Of a stretch of 64,000 bases of DNA, positions 17,081 to 25,062 are shown one piece after another. Below the pieces are notes generated by a model. That model was not told the DNA's origin, ran no database searches, and worked only from the letters and a program-made list of their open reading frames with translations. The first letter of the stretch is position 1, and every line of letters starts with the position of its first letter. Position numbers and translations under genes: made by a program. Origin of the DNA: Akkermansiaceae bacterium (GTDB lineage: Bacteria; Verrucomicrobiota; Verrucomicrobiia; Verrucomicrobiales; Akkermansiaceae); NCBI GenBank assembly GCA_017798145.1, contig CP059069.1, positions 372,001 to 436,000 on the forward strand. Reading direction: 5' to 3'.

Positions 17081-17109
17081 TTGACGGCGGCAGTGATGTT
17101 CACTAAAAA
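17081..17109 (+). promoter_or_regulatory. Possible sigma-70-like promoter for the DeoR-type gene
   Basis: TTGACG at 17081, 17-base spacer, TAAAAA at 17104, ending 33 bases before the regulator's ATG, within the 82-base divergent region shared with the aldolase gene. The following tract is A-rich (AAGAAAAAACCAAAAAAAGC). Any DeoR operator should lie here. Weak -10 match. Confidence 0.35.
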
Positions 17110-17142
17110 TACAGATAGCAAGAAAAAACCAAAAAAAGCAAG

Positions 17143-17901
17143 ATGCTAGCGATCGAAAGACAGAGAAGGATCCTTGAAACGGCGAAGCGGGAGCGCACGG
17201 TCAGGACCCAGGAGCTTGCGGCGATACTTAAAGTCACGGAGGAGACCGTCCGGCGGGATCTCGACGCGCTTTCCCGGCAGGGCTTGCTGCGCCGCACCCA
17301 CGGCGGGGCGGCGGATATCTCCATCATCCTCGACGAGCTTTCCCAGAGCGATCGGGAAACCCGGCAGGCGGATGAGAAATCCGCGATCGCAAAACTCGCG
17401 GCAAAGCACATCAAGGATCATGAGACCATCATGCTCGACGCCAGCTCCACCGCGCTGGAACTCGCCCGCCACCTGCCATCCGGCAAGAGCCTGCGCGTCG
17501 TGACCTACGCTCATTCGGTCGTGGAGAAACTGGCGATCCGCAGCGACATCGAGCTCATACTCCTCGGAGGAACTTACGAGCCGAAAGGCCGCCGTTTCCG
17601 GGGGATGCTTACGGAAATCGGAATCCGCGCCCTGCGCATCGACCGCTTCTTTTTCTCAGGCGGAGGCTACCACGAGACCCGCGGGGTGGGGGAGCCGAGC
17701 GCCGAGGAAGCCCGCCTCAAGGCCACGATCATCGCCCACGCGGACTGGAAATGCGCGATCATGGATCACACGAAACTCGGCAGGGTGACCGACCATTTTT
17801 TCGCAAAGCCGTCCGAGATCGACCTCTTCATCACCGATGCGAAGGGAGCTGATTTCTGTAAATCCGCTGCATTGAAAGGAGTCAGGTGCGAGGTCGCCTG
17901 A
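17143..17901 (+). CDS. DeoR/GlpR-family transcriptional regulator
   Basis: A 252-residue regulator. The N-terminal DeoR helix-turn-helix reads RTQELAAILKVTEETVRRDLDALSRQGLLRRTHGGA, with the family signature RRDL and RTHGGA. The C-terminal sugar-phosphate-sensor domain (DeoRC) starts near 75 (EKSAIAKLAAKHIKDHETIMLDASST) and has LLGGTYEPKGRRFRG. Such proteins repress sugar catabolism genes and release DNA on binding a phosphorylated intermediate. Its divergent position makes the aldolase/dehydrogenase gene the obvious target, with probable autoregulation through the shared 82-base region (inference). Confidence 0.9.
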   Translation: MLAIERQRRILETAKRERTVRTQELAAILKVTEETVRRDLDALSRQGLLRRTHGGAADISIILDELSQSDRETRQADEKSAIAKLAAKHIKDHETIMLDASSTALELARHLPSGKSLRVVTYAHSVVEKLAIRSDIELILLGGTYEPKGRRFRGMLTEIGIRALRIDRFFFSGGGYHETRGVGEPSAEEARLKATIIAHADWKCAIMDHTKLGRVTDHFFAKPSEIDLFITDAKGADFCKSAALKGVRCEVA

Positions 17902-17956
17902 TCATCCGTAGTTCTTTGGTTCACTCCCGCGATACCCCGTAAAGCCATTCAATCGG

Positions 17957-18547
17957 ATGTTTGAAATCACCACTCATTCCGGACAGTCCGCGCGATCCTT
18001 CCTGGACGAAGTCGCCGATCTCAGAATTGCTGTTTTCCGCGAATTTCCTTACCTATACGACGGCTCCATCGATTACGAGAGGGATTATCTTTCAAATTAT
18101 TTTTCTTCGGAAAAAAGCCTGTTGATCATTGTAAAAGAAAAATCAAGGATTGTTGGAATATCTACATCAGCACCATTGGAAGAAGCGGATCAAGCATTCC
18201 AATCATCCGTTTTGAACGGTGGGTTAAATCCAGCAGAAATGCTGTATTTCGGCGAATCCGTATTACTGCCGGAGTTCCGGGGAAAAGGCATAGGTCGGCG
18301 TTTTTTTGATCTCAGGGAAGAATGGGCGCTTCGTTGGGGGTTTTCGGTCACCGGATTTTGTGCGTTGGAGCGTCCCGACGAGCATCCTTTGCGTCCAGCC
18401 GATTACAGGCCGCTGCATTCGTTCTGGGAATCCCGCGGCTACAGGAAGCGGGAAGATCTCGTGGTGAAGCTCCCATGGCGGGAGATCGGAGCAGTCGAGG
18501 TTGAGATCGAGCACGATCTCGCGTTCTGGTTGCGTAGTCTTGCTTAG
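17957..18547 (+). CDS. GNAT-family N-acetyltransferase
   Basis: A 196-residue protein with a GNAT fold: RIAVFREFPYLYDG in the N-terminal arm, a central strand ending EMLYFGESVLLPEFRGKGIGRRFFD, which holds the acetyl-CoA loop (RGKGIG) at about 114-119, then a C-terminal WESRGYRKR. The acceptor is unknown. Bases from about 18090 to 18250 are much richer in A and T than the surrounding genes (FSSEKSLLIIVKEKSRIV region), which could mark transfer or a relaxed segment. It starts 55 bases after the DeoR-type gene in the same direction. Confidence 0.85.
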   Translation: MFEITTHSGQSARSFLDEVADLRIAVFREFPYLYDGSIDYERDYLSNYFSSEKSLLIIVKEKSRIVGISTSAPLEEADQAFQSSVLNGGLNPAEMLYFGESVLLPEFRGKGIGRRFFDLREEWALRWGFSVTGFCALERPDEHPLRPADYRPLHSFWESRGYRKREDLVVKLPWREIGAVEVEIEHDLAFWLRSLA

Positions 18548-18660
18548 GAGAGGCTTCCTGAATTCCTCGGCTTTAAACTTGTTACAATACATGTAATGCA
18601 AAGTGGAATGTGAGGTGAAGGGTTGTGATGCCCCGCAAGATCTTGGTTTGCGTTGATTTC

Positions 18661-19926
18661 TCAATCCTGCTCCGTCTCCACCACCGGCACGTGGCCGAAG
18701 CTGATGCGCATCGGTGCGTGGTCTTGGAATCCCTGGATGTTTCCGTAGAACACGCAATGGCGACCGTAGCGGGCACGGAGCTGATCCATCGTTTCGTCGA
18801 GCTTGCGCAGTTTTTCGCTGGAATCACCGTTGGGATCGGCCATCGCATCGGCCACATGGCTGGAAAACAGCTCGGGCGTGAAATTGTCCTTGGTGACGAG
18901 CCGACTGAGCAAGACGCCGATCTTGAGGAGTTTTGATCCGGGTTCGGGGCGCTCGCGCCAGAGTCGGTCGAGCATTTTGAGGAGTCGCAGGGTTACATCG
19001 GTTTCCGGAGTGCGGATTTCCGCCGCCCAGGCTCCGCCACGCAGAAAGCTGATCTGCATCGTCAGGCATCCGGCCAGCATTCCGTGGGAGCGCATCCGCT
19101 CGCAGGCCTTGTGAAGGAGCTTGCAGAGCACCGGCCAAGCGTTTTCGGGCGCCCTCGCCTCCGGCGGCAAGACATGGGAATGCCCGAGGGACTTCCTACT
19201 TGTTACAATATCCGGGATAATTTCCCCGCGCAGCAGGTGCCATAGCCTGTCGCCCTGGATGCTGCCCCAAGCGGCATGCAGCGCGGGCTTGCTGGCGGCG
19301 CAGAGTTCGCGGACTGAGTGGATGCCGTGGGCGCGGAGGCGCAGCTCCATGTTTTTCCCGATCCCATGCATATCCTTGAGCTTGAGCTCATGAAGGATGT
19401 CCGGGAGATCGCTGTGGCGGATAATGAACATCCCGTCCGGCTTGCGCATCTTGGAAGCCATTTTCGCCAGATACCTGTTCGGCGCTGCTCCCAGGCTCAT
19501 GGTGATCGCCGGGGAAACATCGCTACGGATCTTCTTTCTGATCGCTTCCCGCAAGGCCTCCACATGCCGGATTTCCCGGAGATTCGTGGGTAGCACCGCC
19601 CACATCTCGTCGATGGAAAGCACCTCCTCCACATGGATGCAGTCCTCCACCGCCTCGATGATGCGGTGGTGAAAGCGGATGTATTCGGACGGCTTGCTCT
19701 CGACGATAGCGATGCCCGGGCACATCTTCCGCGCCTCCGCGATGTTGGTTCCGGTTTTCACCCCGAAGGCCTTCGCCTCGTAGCTCGCGGCGATGCAGGA
19801 GGAGGACTCCGCCATCACCGGAGCAACCCCCACAGGCTTCCCGCGCAGGGACGGATCGAGGTGCTGCTCCACCGAGGCGAAGTAGCTGTCCATATCCAGG
19901 AAAAGGGCGGTCAGGGGGCGATCCAC
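18661..19926 (-). CDS. Y-family (DinB/UmuC-like) DNA polymerase under a LexA-like box
   Basis: A translesion polymerase of about 421 residues. ALFLDMDSYFASVEQ carries the first catalytic Asp, LSIDEMWAV the SIDE-type Asp-Glu pair, and MHGIGKNMELRLRAHG the helix-hairpin-helix. The frame stays open to a TTG at 19965, but that codon is only six bases past the LexA-like palindrome; GTG 19926 (VDRPLTALFLDMD), with GGATAGGGC upstream, is the more credible start. There is no imuA or dnaE2 neighbour here, and it lacks a recognisable clamp-binding tail. Expected role: error-prone bypass of damaged DNA during the SOS response. Confidence 0.88.
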   Translation of the reverse strand: MDRPLTALFLDMDSYFASVEQHLDPSLRGKPVGVAPVMAESSSCIAASYEAKAFGVKTGTNIAEARKMCPGIAIVESKPSEYIRFHHRIIEAVEDCIHVEEVLSIDEMWAVLPTNLREIRHVEALREAIRKKIRSDVSPAITMSLGAAPNRYLAKMASKMRKPDGMFIIRHSDLPDILHELKLKDMHGIGKNMELRLRAHGIHSVRELCAASKPALHAAWGSIQGDRLWHLLRGEIIPDIVTSRKSLGHSHVLPPEARAPENAWPVLCKLLHKACERMRSHGMLAGCLTMQISFLRGGAWAAEIRTPETDVTLRLLKMLDRLWRERPEPGSKLLKIGVLLSRLVTKDNFTPELFSSHVADAMADPNGDSSEKLRKLDETMDQLRARYGRHCVFYGNIQGFQDHAPMRISFGHVPVVETEQD

Positions 19927-19971
19927 AACAGCCCTATCCAAGCACGGCAGCGGATGGGTGTGCAAATAAAA

Positions 19972-19985
19972 TGTTCAAGTGAACA
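19972..19985 (-). promoter_or_regulatory. LexA-type operator, TGTTC-N4-GAACA
   Basis: TGTTCAAGTGAACA is a perfect palindrome (extended by one A/T pair on each side) just upstream of the Y-family polymerase gene. I recall TGTTC-N4-GAACA as the LexA-binding motif described for Verrucomicrobia. It lies between the polymerase and the plus-strand gene at 20055 and might affect both. Confidence 0.75.
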
Positions 19986-20054
19986 TTATTCAGGCGATGA
20001 TTGGGGCGTCAAAATACTTTCGCCAACGCAAGAATCACGATGTAGCGTTTCGCC

Positions 20055-21443
20055 ATGGCCAAGGATGAAGCGAATCGGAGATACTGGTTTGGGCGGGCTC
20101 AATCCCTTTCCCGGCGGGTCAACCTCGGCTGGTTCCTGCAAATCCTTTCCGCCCCTCTGCTCATCTATTCGGTGCTCGGTGCCTGCGCCGTCCTCATCCT
20201 GCGCCGCGAACTCGGAGGTTTCTCCATCCCCCTTGCCGCAGCCTGCATCGGAGGCGGGCTGATCGTGCTGATCGCCGTCTCGCTGGCCTTCGCCGTCCGC
20301 CGTTTCGAGAAACCGGAAGAAACCCTCGTCCGCATCGAGGCCGGCTCCGGGCTGAACAACGCCCTCAGCTCCGCAAACGCGGGCATCGCAAGCTGGCCCG
20401 AGCCGCCTTCCGCCTCCCGGGAAGCCCTGAAATGGCACCTTCCGAAAACATTCACCCCTCCCCTCGCCGCCCTCGCCCTGCTCGCCCTCGGGCTTTTCAT
20501 CCCCATTTCCGCCAAGCCTCAGGCCACCCCTCCCCCGTCCCGCCAGCCGCAGGCATGGTCGCAGCTCGACGCGCAGCTTGAGCAGCTCAAGGAAGACGAA
20601 ATGGTCGATGAGAAATACATCGAGGAAATGGAAAAGCGGCTTGAGGAACTGCGCGCCCAGGAGGAACAGGATTGGTTCAGTCACTCATCCCTGGAGGCCA
20701 CCGACAGCCTCAAGGAATCCCAGAACTCCAACATGGAGAATTTGGAGCAGGATCTCAACGAGGCCGGTGATGCCCTGGAAGCCCTTGCGGAAAACGCCGA
20801 CAAGATGAACGCCGCGCAGAAACAGAAGCTCACCGAGGAATTCGAGCAAGCCCTCCAAGGTCTCCAGAACGGCGCGATGAAACCGAACAAGGAACTCCTT
20901 GATCAGCTCTCCAAACTCGATCCGAACGACCTCGGAAAGCTCAACCCAGAGCAGATGCAGCAGCTTAAGGAAAATATGGAAAAACTCAAGGAATCGCTTG
21001 AGAATGCAGGACAAGGACAGGGTGAAGGCGATGATTGGTCGGATCAGTTGCTCGGCGATGCTGGAGAGGGTGAAGGCGAGGGAGAGGGTGAAGGGAATTG
21101 CCCTGGCGGCGGCGATTGCCCTGGCTGCGATGATCCGAATTGTCAGGGCAACGGCTCCGGAAAAGGTGGCATCAACCGCGGCCCCGGCCATGATCCCAAC
21201 GTGCTCAAGGGAGCCAAGGATCCCCTTGAGACCGGCGAACTCACCGCCCTGGAGGCCAAGGATCTTTCCCGCGCCCTTCCCGGCGATCTCCTCCAGCTCC
21301 AGGATGGCAAGCACAGCGTCGATGAGAACGCCTCCAAAGCCTCCGCTGGCGGCGTCGGCGCACAGGGCAAGGGCGGTGACCGGGTTTGGAAGGACTCCCT
21401 CGCTCCGGACGAACAGCGCGCGTTGAAGAAATTCTTTGAGTGA
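20055..21443 (+). CDS. Membrane protein with long coiled coil and Gly/Glu-rich, Cys-containing linker
   Basis: A 462-residue protein I cannot assign to a named family. Three hydrophobic helices lie near 24-48, 58-78 and 130-152, followed by a long acidic coiled coil (about 170-330: AQLEQLKEDEMVDEKYIEEM, EALAENADKMNAAQKQKLTE). A Gly/Glu repeat (EGEGEGEGEG) leads to a Cys-Gly segment with CPGGGDCPGCDDPNC that could bind metal, and a C-terminal amphipathic end (APDEQRALKKFFE). The layout suggests an envelope scaffold in the style of proteins accompanying MoxR/DUF58/VWA clusters, but none of those genes is here. It is divergent from the SOS polymerase across the LexA-like box. Confidence 0.75.
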   Translation: MAKDEANRRYWFGRAQSLSRRVNLGWFLQILSAPLLIYSVLGACAVLILRRELGGFSIPLAAACIGGGLIVLIAVSLAFAVRRFEKPEETLVRIEAGSGLNNALSSANAGIASWPEPPSASREALKWHLPKTFTPPLAALALLALGLFIPISAKPQATPPPSRQPQAWSQLDAQLEQLKEDEMVDEKYIEEMEKRLEELRAQEEQDWFSHSSLEATDSLKESQNSNMENLEQDLNEAGDALEALAENADKMNAAQKQKLTEEFEQALQGLQNGAMKPNKELLDQLSKLDPNDLGKLNPEQMQQLKENMEKLKESLENAGQGQGEGDDWSDQLLGDAGEGEGEGEGEGNCPGGGDCPGCDDPNCQGNGSGKGGINRGPGHDPNVLKGAKDPLETGELTALEAKDLSRALPGDLLQLQDGKHSVDENASKASAGGVGAQGKGGDRVWKDSLAPDEQRALKKFFE

Positions 21444-21539
21444 GTGAATCGGGAGAGCCGTCCTTCGAGGTGGCTTGATTGGCAAGTTGGTTTAGTTCGA
21501 GTGCATTGCTGTGCCCGGAAGGGCGGTTTTCCATGTCAC

Positions 21540-22205
21540 TCAGCCCACTTTCCCATCCTTGATCACCAGTGTCCTATCGCCCACCGATGCCAAGCCCTGG
21601 TCATGGGTCACAACTACAAGCGTAACACTTTTTTCATCAGCGAGTTCCAGTAATATTTCCATAATTTCCTTGCTCGTGCTTGAGTCCAGGTTTCCGGTCG
21701 GTTCGTCGGCGAAAAGCACCGCCGGTTCGTTCACGATGGCTCTCGCGATGGCCACCCGTTGCTGCTCCCCTCCGGATAATTCGGCGGGCAGGTGATCCGC
21801 CCTGTCCTTGAGCCCCACCCGCTCCAGCGCAAGCAGTGCCTCCGCCATCCGATTCACCCCGGCGATGGCTCCCGGCACTGATACGTTCTCCACGGCGGTC
21901 AACTCCGGCAGCAGGTGGTAGTTTTGGAACACGTAGCCGATGGATTTGTTGCGGAACGCCGCCTGAGCCTTGCGTCCCATCGCGTAGAGATCTGTCCCGG
22001 CGATGTAAACACTCCCCCGCTCCGGCTGTTCCAGCCCGGCGAGGGTGTAGAGAAGCGTCGTCTTGCCCGCCCCGCTGGGTCCGCAGAGGAATACCTTTTC
22101 GCCCTTGCGTATGCTCAGGTCGATGCCGTGCAGCACCTCGATCGATTTCTTACCGATCCGGTAGCTCCTGTGCAAATCCCGCGTCTCAATCATCACCTCA
22201 CTCAC
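21540..22205 (-). CDS. ABC transporter ATPase, LolD/MacB-like
   Basis: A 221-residue ATPase with Walker A GPSGAGKTT at 42-50, Q-loop in YVFQNYHLLPELT, signature LSGGEQQRVAIARA at 143-156, Walker B VLFADEPTGNLD and switch His in VVTHDQ. The NYHLLPELT stretch and the length fit the LolD/FtsE-type class that works with FtsX-fold permeases, as in lipoprotein release or tripartite export. No permease is next to it; its partner must be elsewhere or in trans. It is convergent with the coiled-coil membrane protein gene and divergent from fabD. Confidence 0.88.
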   Translation of the reverse strand: MSEVMIETRDLHRSYRIGKKSIEVLHGIDLSIRKGEKVFLCGPSGAGKTTLLYTLAGLEQPERGSVYIAGTDLYAMGRKAQAAFRNKSIGYVFQNYHLLPELTAVENVSVPGAIAGVNRMAEALLALERVGLKDRADHLPAELSGGEQQRVAIARAIVNEPAVLFADEPTGNLDSSTSKEIMEILLELADEKSVTLVVVTHDQGLASVGDRTLVIKDGKVG

Positions 22206-22303
22206 GCAAGCAGGATGAACCCCGATTTGGGCGACTGTCCACCTTTCTCCTCCGGCTCCCGAAATCCCTTCCCAATCCTGCCCTCTGCCCCTATGAAAAC
22301 GCC

Positions 22304-23230
22304 ATGACCCAACCAGTTATCCTATTCTCCGGACAAGGCGCACAGAAAATCGGCATGGCCCGCGATTGGATCGAATCCTCGCCCCTCGCCCTGGATCTCG
22401 CCAAGCAAGCGGATGCCGCGCTCGGCTATTCCCTGAGCGACATCATGTTCGAAGGCCCCGAGGAAAGCCTCACGGCCACCTCGAAATGCCAGCCCGCCCT
22501 GTACCTCCATGGTCTGATCGGCTTGGCGCTGCTCAAAGAGCGCGTCCCGGGCTTCCAACCCGCTGCCGCAGCCGGGCTTTCGCTCGGCGAATTCACAGCG
22601 CACGCCGCCGCCGGAACCTTCTCTTTCATCGACGGCCTCAAGCTCGTCTCCCAGCGCGGCACTTTCATGGAAGAGGCTTGCAAGGCCACCGACGGAGCCA
22701 TGGCCGCCCTGATCGGCGGTGAGGAGGAAAAGATCCGCGAACTCGCCGCCGCGACGGATGTCGATGTCGCCAACCTCAACGCCCCCGGCCAGATCGTCAT
22801 TTCCGGCAGCTCAGCAGGTGTAGACGATGCGGTCGCCAAGGCCAAGGACTTCGGCATCCGCCGCGCGATCAAGCTCAACGTCGCCGGAGCCTATCACTCC
22901 CGCCTGATGGCCTCCGCCCAGGACAAGCTCGCCGCCGAGCTCGCCGGAACCTCCATCACCAGCCCCACCATCCCGGTGGTTGCGAATTTCACCTCCAGCC
23001 CCGTCTCTTCGCCGGAGGAGATCCGCTCCACCCTTACCGCACAGGTCACCGGCTCCGTCCGCTGGATCGAATCCATCCAGCACCTAGTCGCCCAGGGGCA
23101 CACCCACTTCATCGAGATCGGCCCCGGCAAGGTGATCGCAGGACTCGTTGCAAAAATCGCTCCCGAGGCTACGGTTATTTCCGTTGAGGACATCGCCTCC
23201 CTCGAAGCGGCCGTCGAGAAGCTTTCCTGA
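22304..23230 (+). CDS. fabD: Malonyl-CoA:ACP transacylase
   Basis: A 308-residue acyltransferase of type II fatty acid synthesis that loads malonyl groups from CoA onto acyl carrier protein. GQGAQ at 10-14, active-site Ser93 in GLSLGE, Arg118 in SQRGTFM, and His198 in AGAYHSRLM form the usual catalytic set; the C-terminus has IEIGPGKVIAGLVAKI. ATG 22304 was chosen (MTQPVILFSGQG) because it fits the family start; the frame is open well upstream but into non-homologous sequence, and the ATG at 22293 is out of frame. No other fab gene is adjacent. Confidence 0.95.
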   Translation: MTQPVILFSGQGAQKIGMARDWIESSPLALDLAKQADAALGYSLSDIMFEGPEESLTATSKCQPALYLHGLIGLALLKERVPGFQPAAAAGLSLGEFTAHAAAGTFSFIDGLKLVSQRGTFMEEACKATDGAMAALIGGEEEKIRELAAATDVDVANLNAPGQIVISGSSAGVDDAVAKAKDFGIRRAIKLNVAGAYHSRLMASAQDKLAAELAGTSITSPTIPVVANFTSSPVSSPEEIRSTLTAQVTGSVRWIESIQHLVAQGHTHFIEIGPGKVIAGLVAKIAPEATVISVEDIASLEAAVEKLS

Positions 23231-23262
23231 CCTGGCGGCCGACTTCGCGTCGCATCAAATCC

Positions 23263-23802
23263 ATGCACCCCGGCCTCAAAGCCCTGCTATCGATCACGGG
23301 ATTTGCCGCTAGGCATTTCCTCGTGGTGGTGTTGGCAGTCGCCGCGCTCTGCATCCTGTGGACGCTGATTTATTTCGGCCTGCTGATTCTTTCGATATTC
23401 ATGGGTGGAGGACTCGGTAGCCCGCTCACCTATCCGGCCGGGCTCCTGGGCATACTCCTCGGCTGCATGGTCATCGGTTGGGGCGTATTCGCACCCGCAT
23501 CCGGTCTGGGGGCGGTTTTCTGCCGCCTTTTCAAACTGCCGAAGTTCGCCGCGATCCCGTTTGTTGTCCTGGTTGCGTTCGCTCTCAGCCATTGTCTCTT
23601 TTGGTTTTTTGTCAGCCAAATGACCACCCACCCCATGCCCCCCACATGGATCATCCTGGAAAAATTCTGCTTGTTCCTAACCATTCCGCTGGGAGCCTAC
23701 TGGTGGATCACCGAAGGTCCCGGCGCCATCCTCGATGCCATCCGCAGAATCATCGCAAAACGCCGCACCATACCCACTCTTCCACGGATCGCTGATCAAT
23801 GA
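23263..23802 (+). CDS. Polytopic membrane protein of unknown function
   Basis: A 179-residue protein with four or five hydrophobic helices (about 15-45, 50-72, 75-95, 97-118 and 130-150) and a basic C-terminal tail (DAIRRIIAKRRTIPTLPRIADQ). I see no enzymatic motif and do not recognise the family. It begins 32 bases after fabD in the same direction. Its stop codon lies inside a run of TGATCAA heptamers, so a change in copy number would alter the tail or the distance to sufS. Confidence 0.65.
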   Translation: MHPGLKALLSITGFAARHFLVVVLAVAALCILWTLIYFGLLILSIFMGGGLGSPLTYPAGLLGILLGCMVIGWGVFAPASGLGAVFCRLFKLPKFAAIPFVVLVAFALSHCLFWFFVSQMTTHPMPPTWIILEKFCLFLTIPLGAYWWITEGPGAILDAIRRIIAKRRTIPTLPRIADQ

Positions 23803-23820
23803 TCAATGATCAATGATCAC
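23793..23820 (+). repeat. Tandem heptamer TGATCAA x4 between a membrane-protein gene and sufS
   Basis: Three exact TGATCAA copies plus TGATCAC in direct succession, preceded by GGATCGC. Each unit provides one GATC site and one overlapping ATGA start/stop. The upstream gene ends in it and an alternative sufS start (ATG 23813) arises from it. It resembles in unit length the patches in hrpA. Confidence 0.85.
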
Positions 23821-23836
23821 CTTCCACTTCTCCCGC

Positions 23837-25039
23837 ATGCTACCCACCTCCTTACGCGACGATTTCCCAGCCCTTGACATCACCGTCAACGGCAAGCCCT
23901 TGGTTTATCTCGATAACGCAGCGACTTCCCACAATCCGCGCGCCGTGCTCGATGCTTCGCGCTTTTATTACGAGGCGCAGAACTCGAACATCCACCGCGG
24001 CACCCATCACCTCGCCCGCATCGCCACGGAAGCGCACGAGGCGGCTCGTCGCACAGTCGCCGCCCACCTCAACGCGGCCTCACCGGACGAGATCATTTTC
24101 ACCTCAGGCACCACGGACGGGATCAACCTGGCAGCCAACATCCTGCCCCTCTCGCCCGGTGATGAAATCCTCATCTCCACCCTTGAGCATCACTCGAACA
24201 TCGTCCCTTGGCAGCTCGCAGCAGAGCGTTCCGGAGCCGTCCTGAAAGTCATCCCCTGCGACGAGGATGGCGTCCTAGACCAGGCGGCGTTCCTGAATCT
24301 CCTTTCCGGGAGAACCAAAATCCTCGCCCTCACCTGGGTGTCGAACGCCTTCGGCACGGTCAATCCCGTCCGTGAGATGACCGCCGCCGCCAAAAGCCAC
24401 GGAGCCACCGTCCTCATCGATGCCGCCCAGGCCATCCCGCACATGGCCATCGATGTGCAGGCGCTCGGCGCGGACTTACTCGTCTTTTCCGGTCACAAGG
24501 TCTATGCCCCCACCGGCATCGGCGTGCTGTGGGGACGGCTCGATCTATTGAAAACCCTCCCCCCATGGAAAGGTGGCGGTGAAATGATCAAGGAAGTCTC
24601 CTTTTCCGGCACCACCTACAACGACCCGCCGTTCCGATACGAGGCCGGCACCCCCAACATCGAGGGCGGCATCGCCCTTGCCGCGGCCCTCGATTACGTC
24701 AACTCGATCGGCATCACCGATATCCATGCCCACGAGCAAACGCTCATTTCGCAGGCCGCCACAGGCCTTTCCGAGATCCCCGGCATCCGCCTCTACGGGC
24801 CGGCCGACCGCGCCTGCTCGCTTTCCTTCGCCATCGAGGGTGTCCATCACTACGATCTCGGCACGCTCATCGACCAGATGGGAGTCGCTGTCCGCACCGG
24901 CCACCATTGCTGCCAGCCGCTCATGGCTCGCTTCGGCATCACCGGCACCACCCGAGCCTCCTTCGCCCTCTACAACACCGAGGAAGAAACCGAAGCCCTC
25001 GCTTCCGCAGTGAGAAGGGCTGCCGGGATGCTGCGGTGA
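23837..25039 (+). CDS. sufS: Cysteine desulfurase, SufS type
   Basis: A 400-residue PLP enzyme releasing sulfur from cysteine as an enzyme persulfide for Fe-S cluster assembly. YLDNAATSHNP near 24-34, EHHSNIVPW at 117-125, PLP-binding Lys221 in FSGHKVYAPTG and catalytic Cys358 in RTGHHCCQP place it in the group II (SufS/CsdA) class, whose loop is RTGHHCxQP. I chose ATG 23837 (MLPTSLRDDFPAL); the ATG at 23813 comes from the heptamer repeat and adds eight residues. No sufBCD, sufE or sufU lies nearby, so the sulfur acceptor is not known here. The CoaC-like gene follows 23 bases later. Confidence 0.92.
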   Translation: MLPTSLRDDFPALDITVNGKPLVYLDNAATSHNPRAVLDASRFYYEAQNSNIHRGTHHLARIATEAHEAARRTVAAHLNAASPDEIIFTSGTTDGINLAANILPLSPGDEILISTLEHHSNIVPWQLAAERSGAVLKVIPCDEDGVLDQAAFLNLLSGRTKILALTWVSNAFGTVNPVREMTAAAKSHGATVLIDAAQAIPHMAIDVQALGADLLVFSGHKVYAPTGIGVLWGRLDLLKTLPPWKGGGEMIKEVSFSGTTYNDPPFRYEAGTPNIEGGIALAAALDYVNSIGITDIHAHEQTLISQAATGLSEIPGIRLYGPADRACSLSFAIEGVHHYDLGTLIDQMGVAVRTGHHCCQPLMARFGITGTTRASFALYNTEEETEALASAVRRAAGMLR

Positions 25040-25062
25040 GAAACTTCCAAGCCCCAAATCAG

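Noticed and set aside
18548-18660. TTGTTACAAT near 18580 considered as a promoter for a small gene
   Set aside because: No coding frame with a ribosome site follows, and a similar string occurs inside the polymerase gene.
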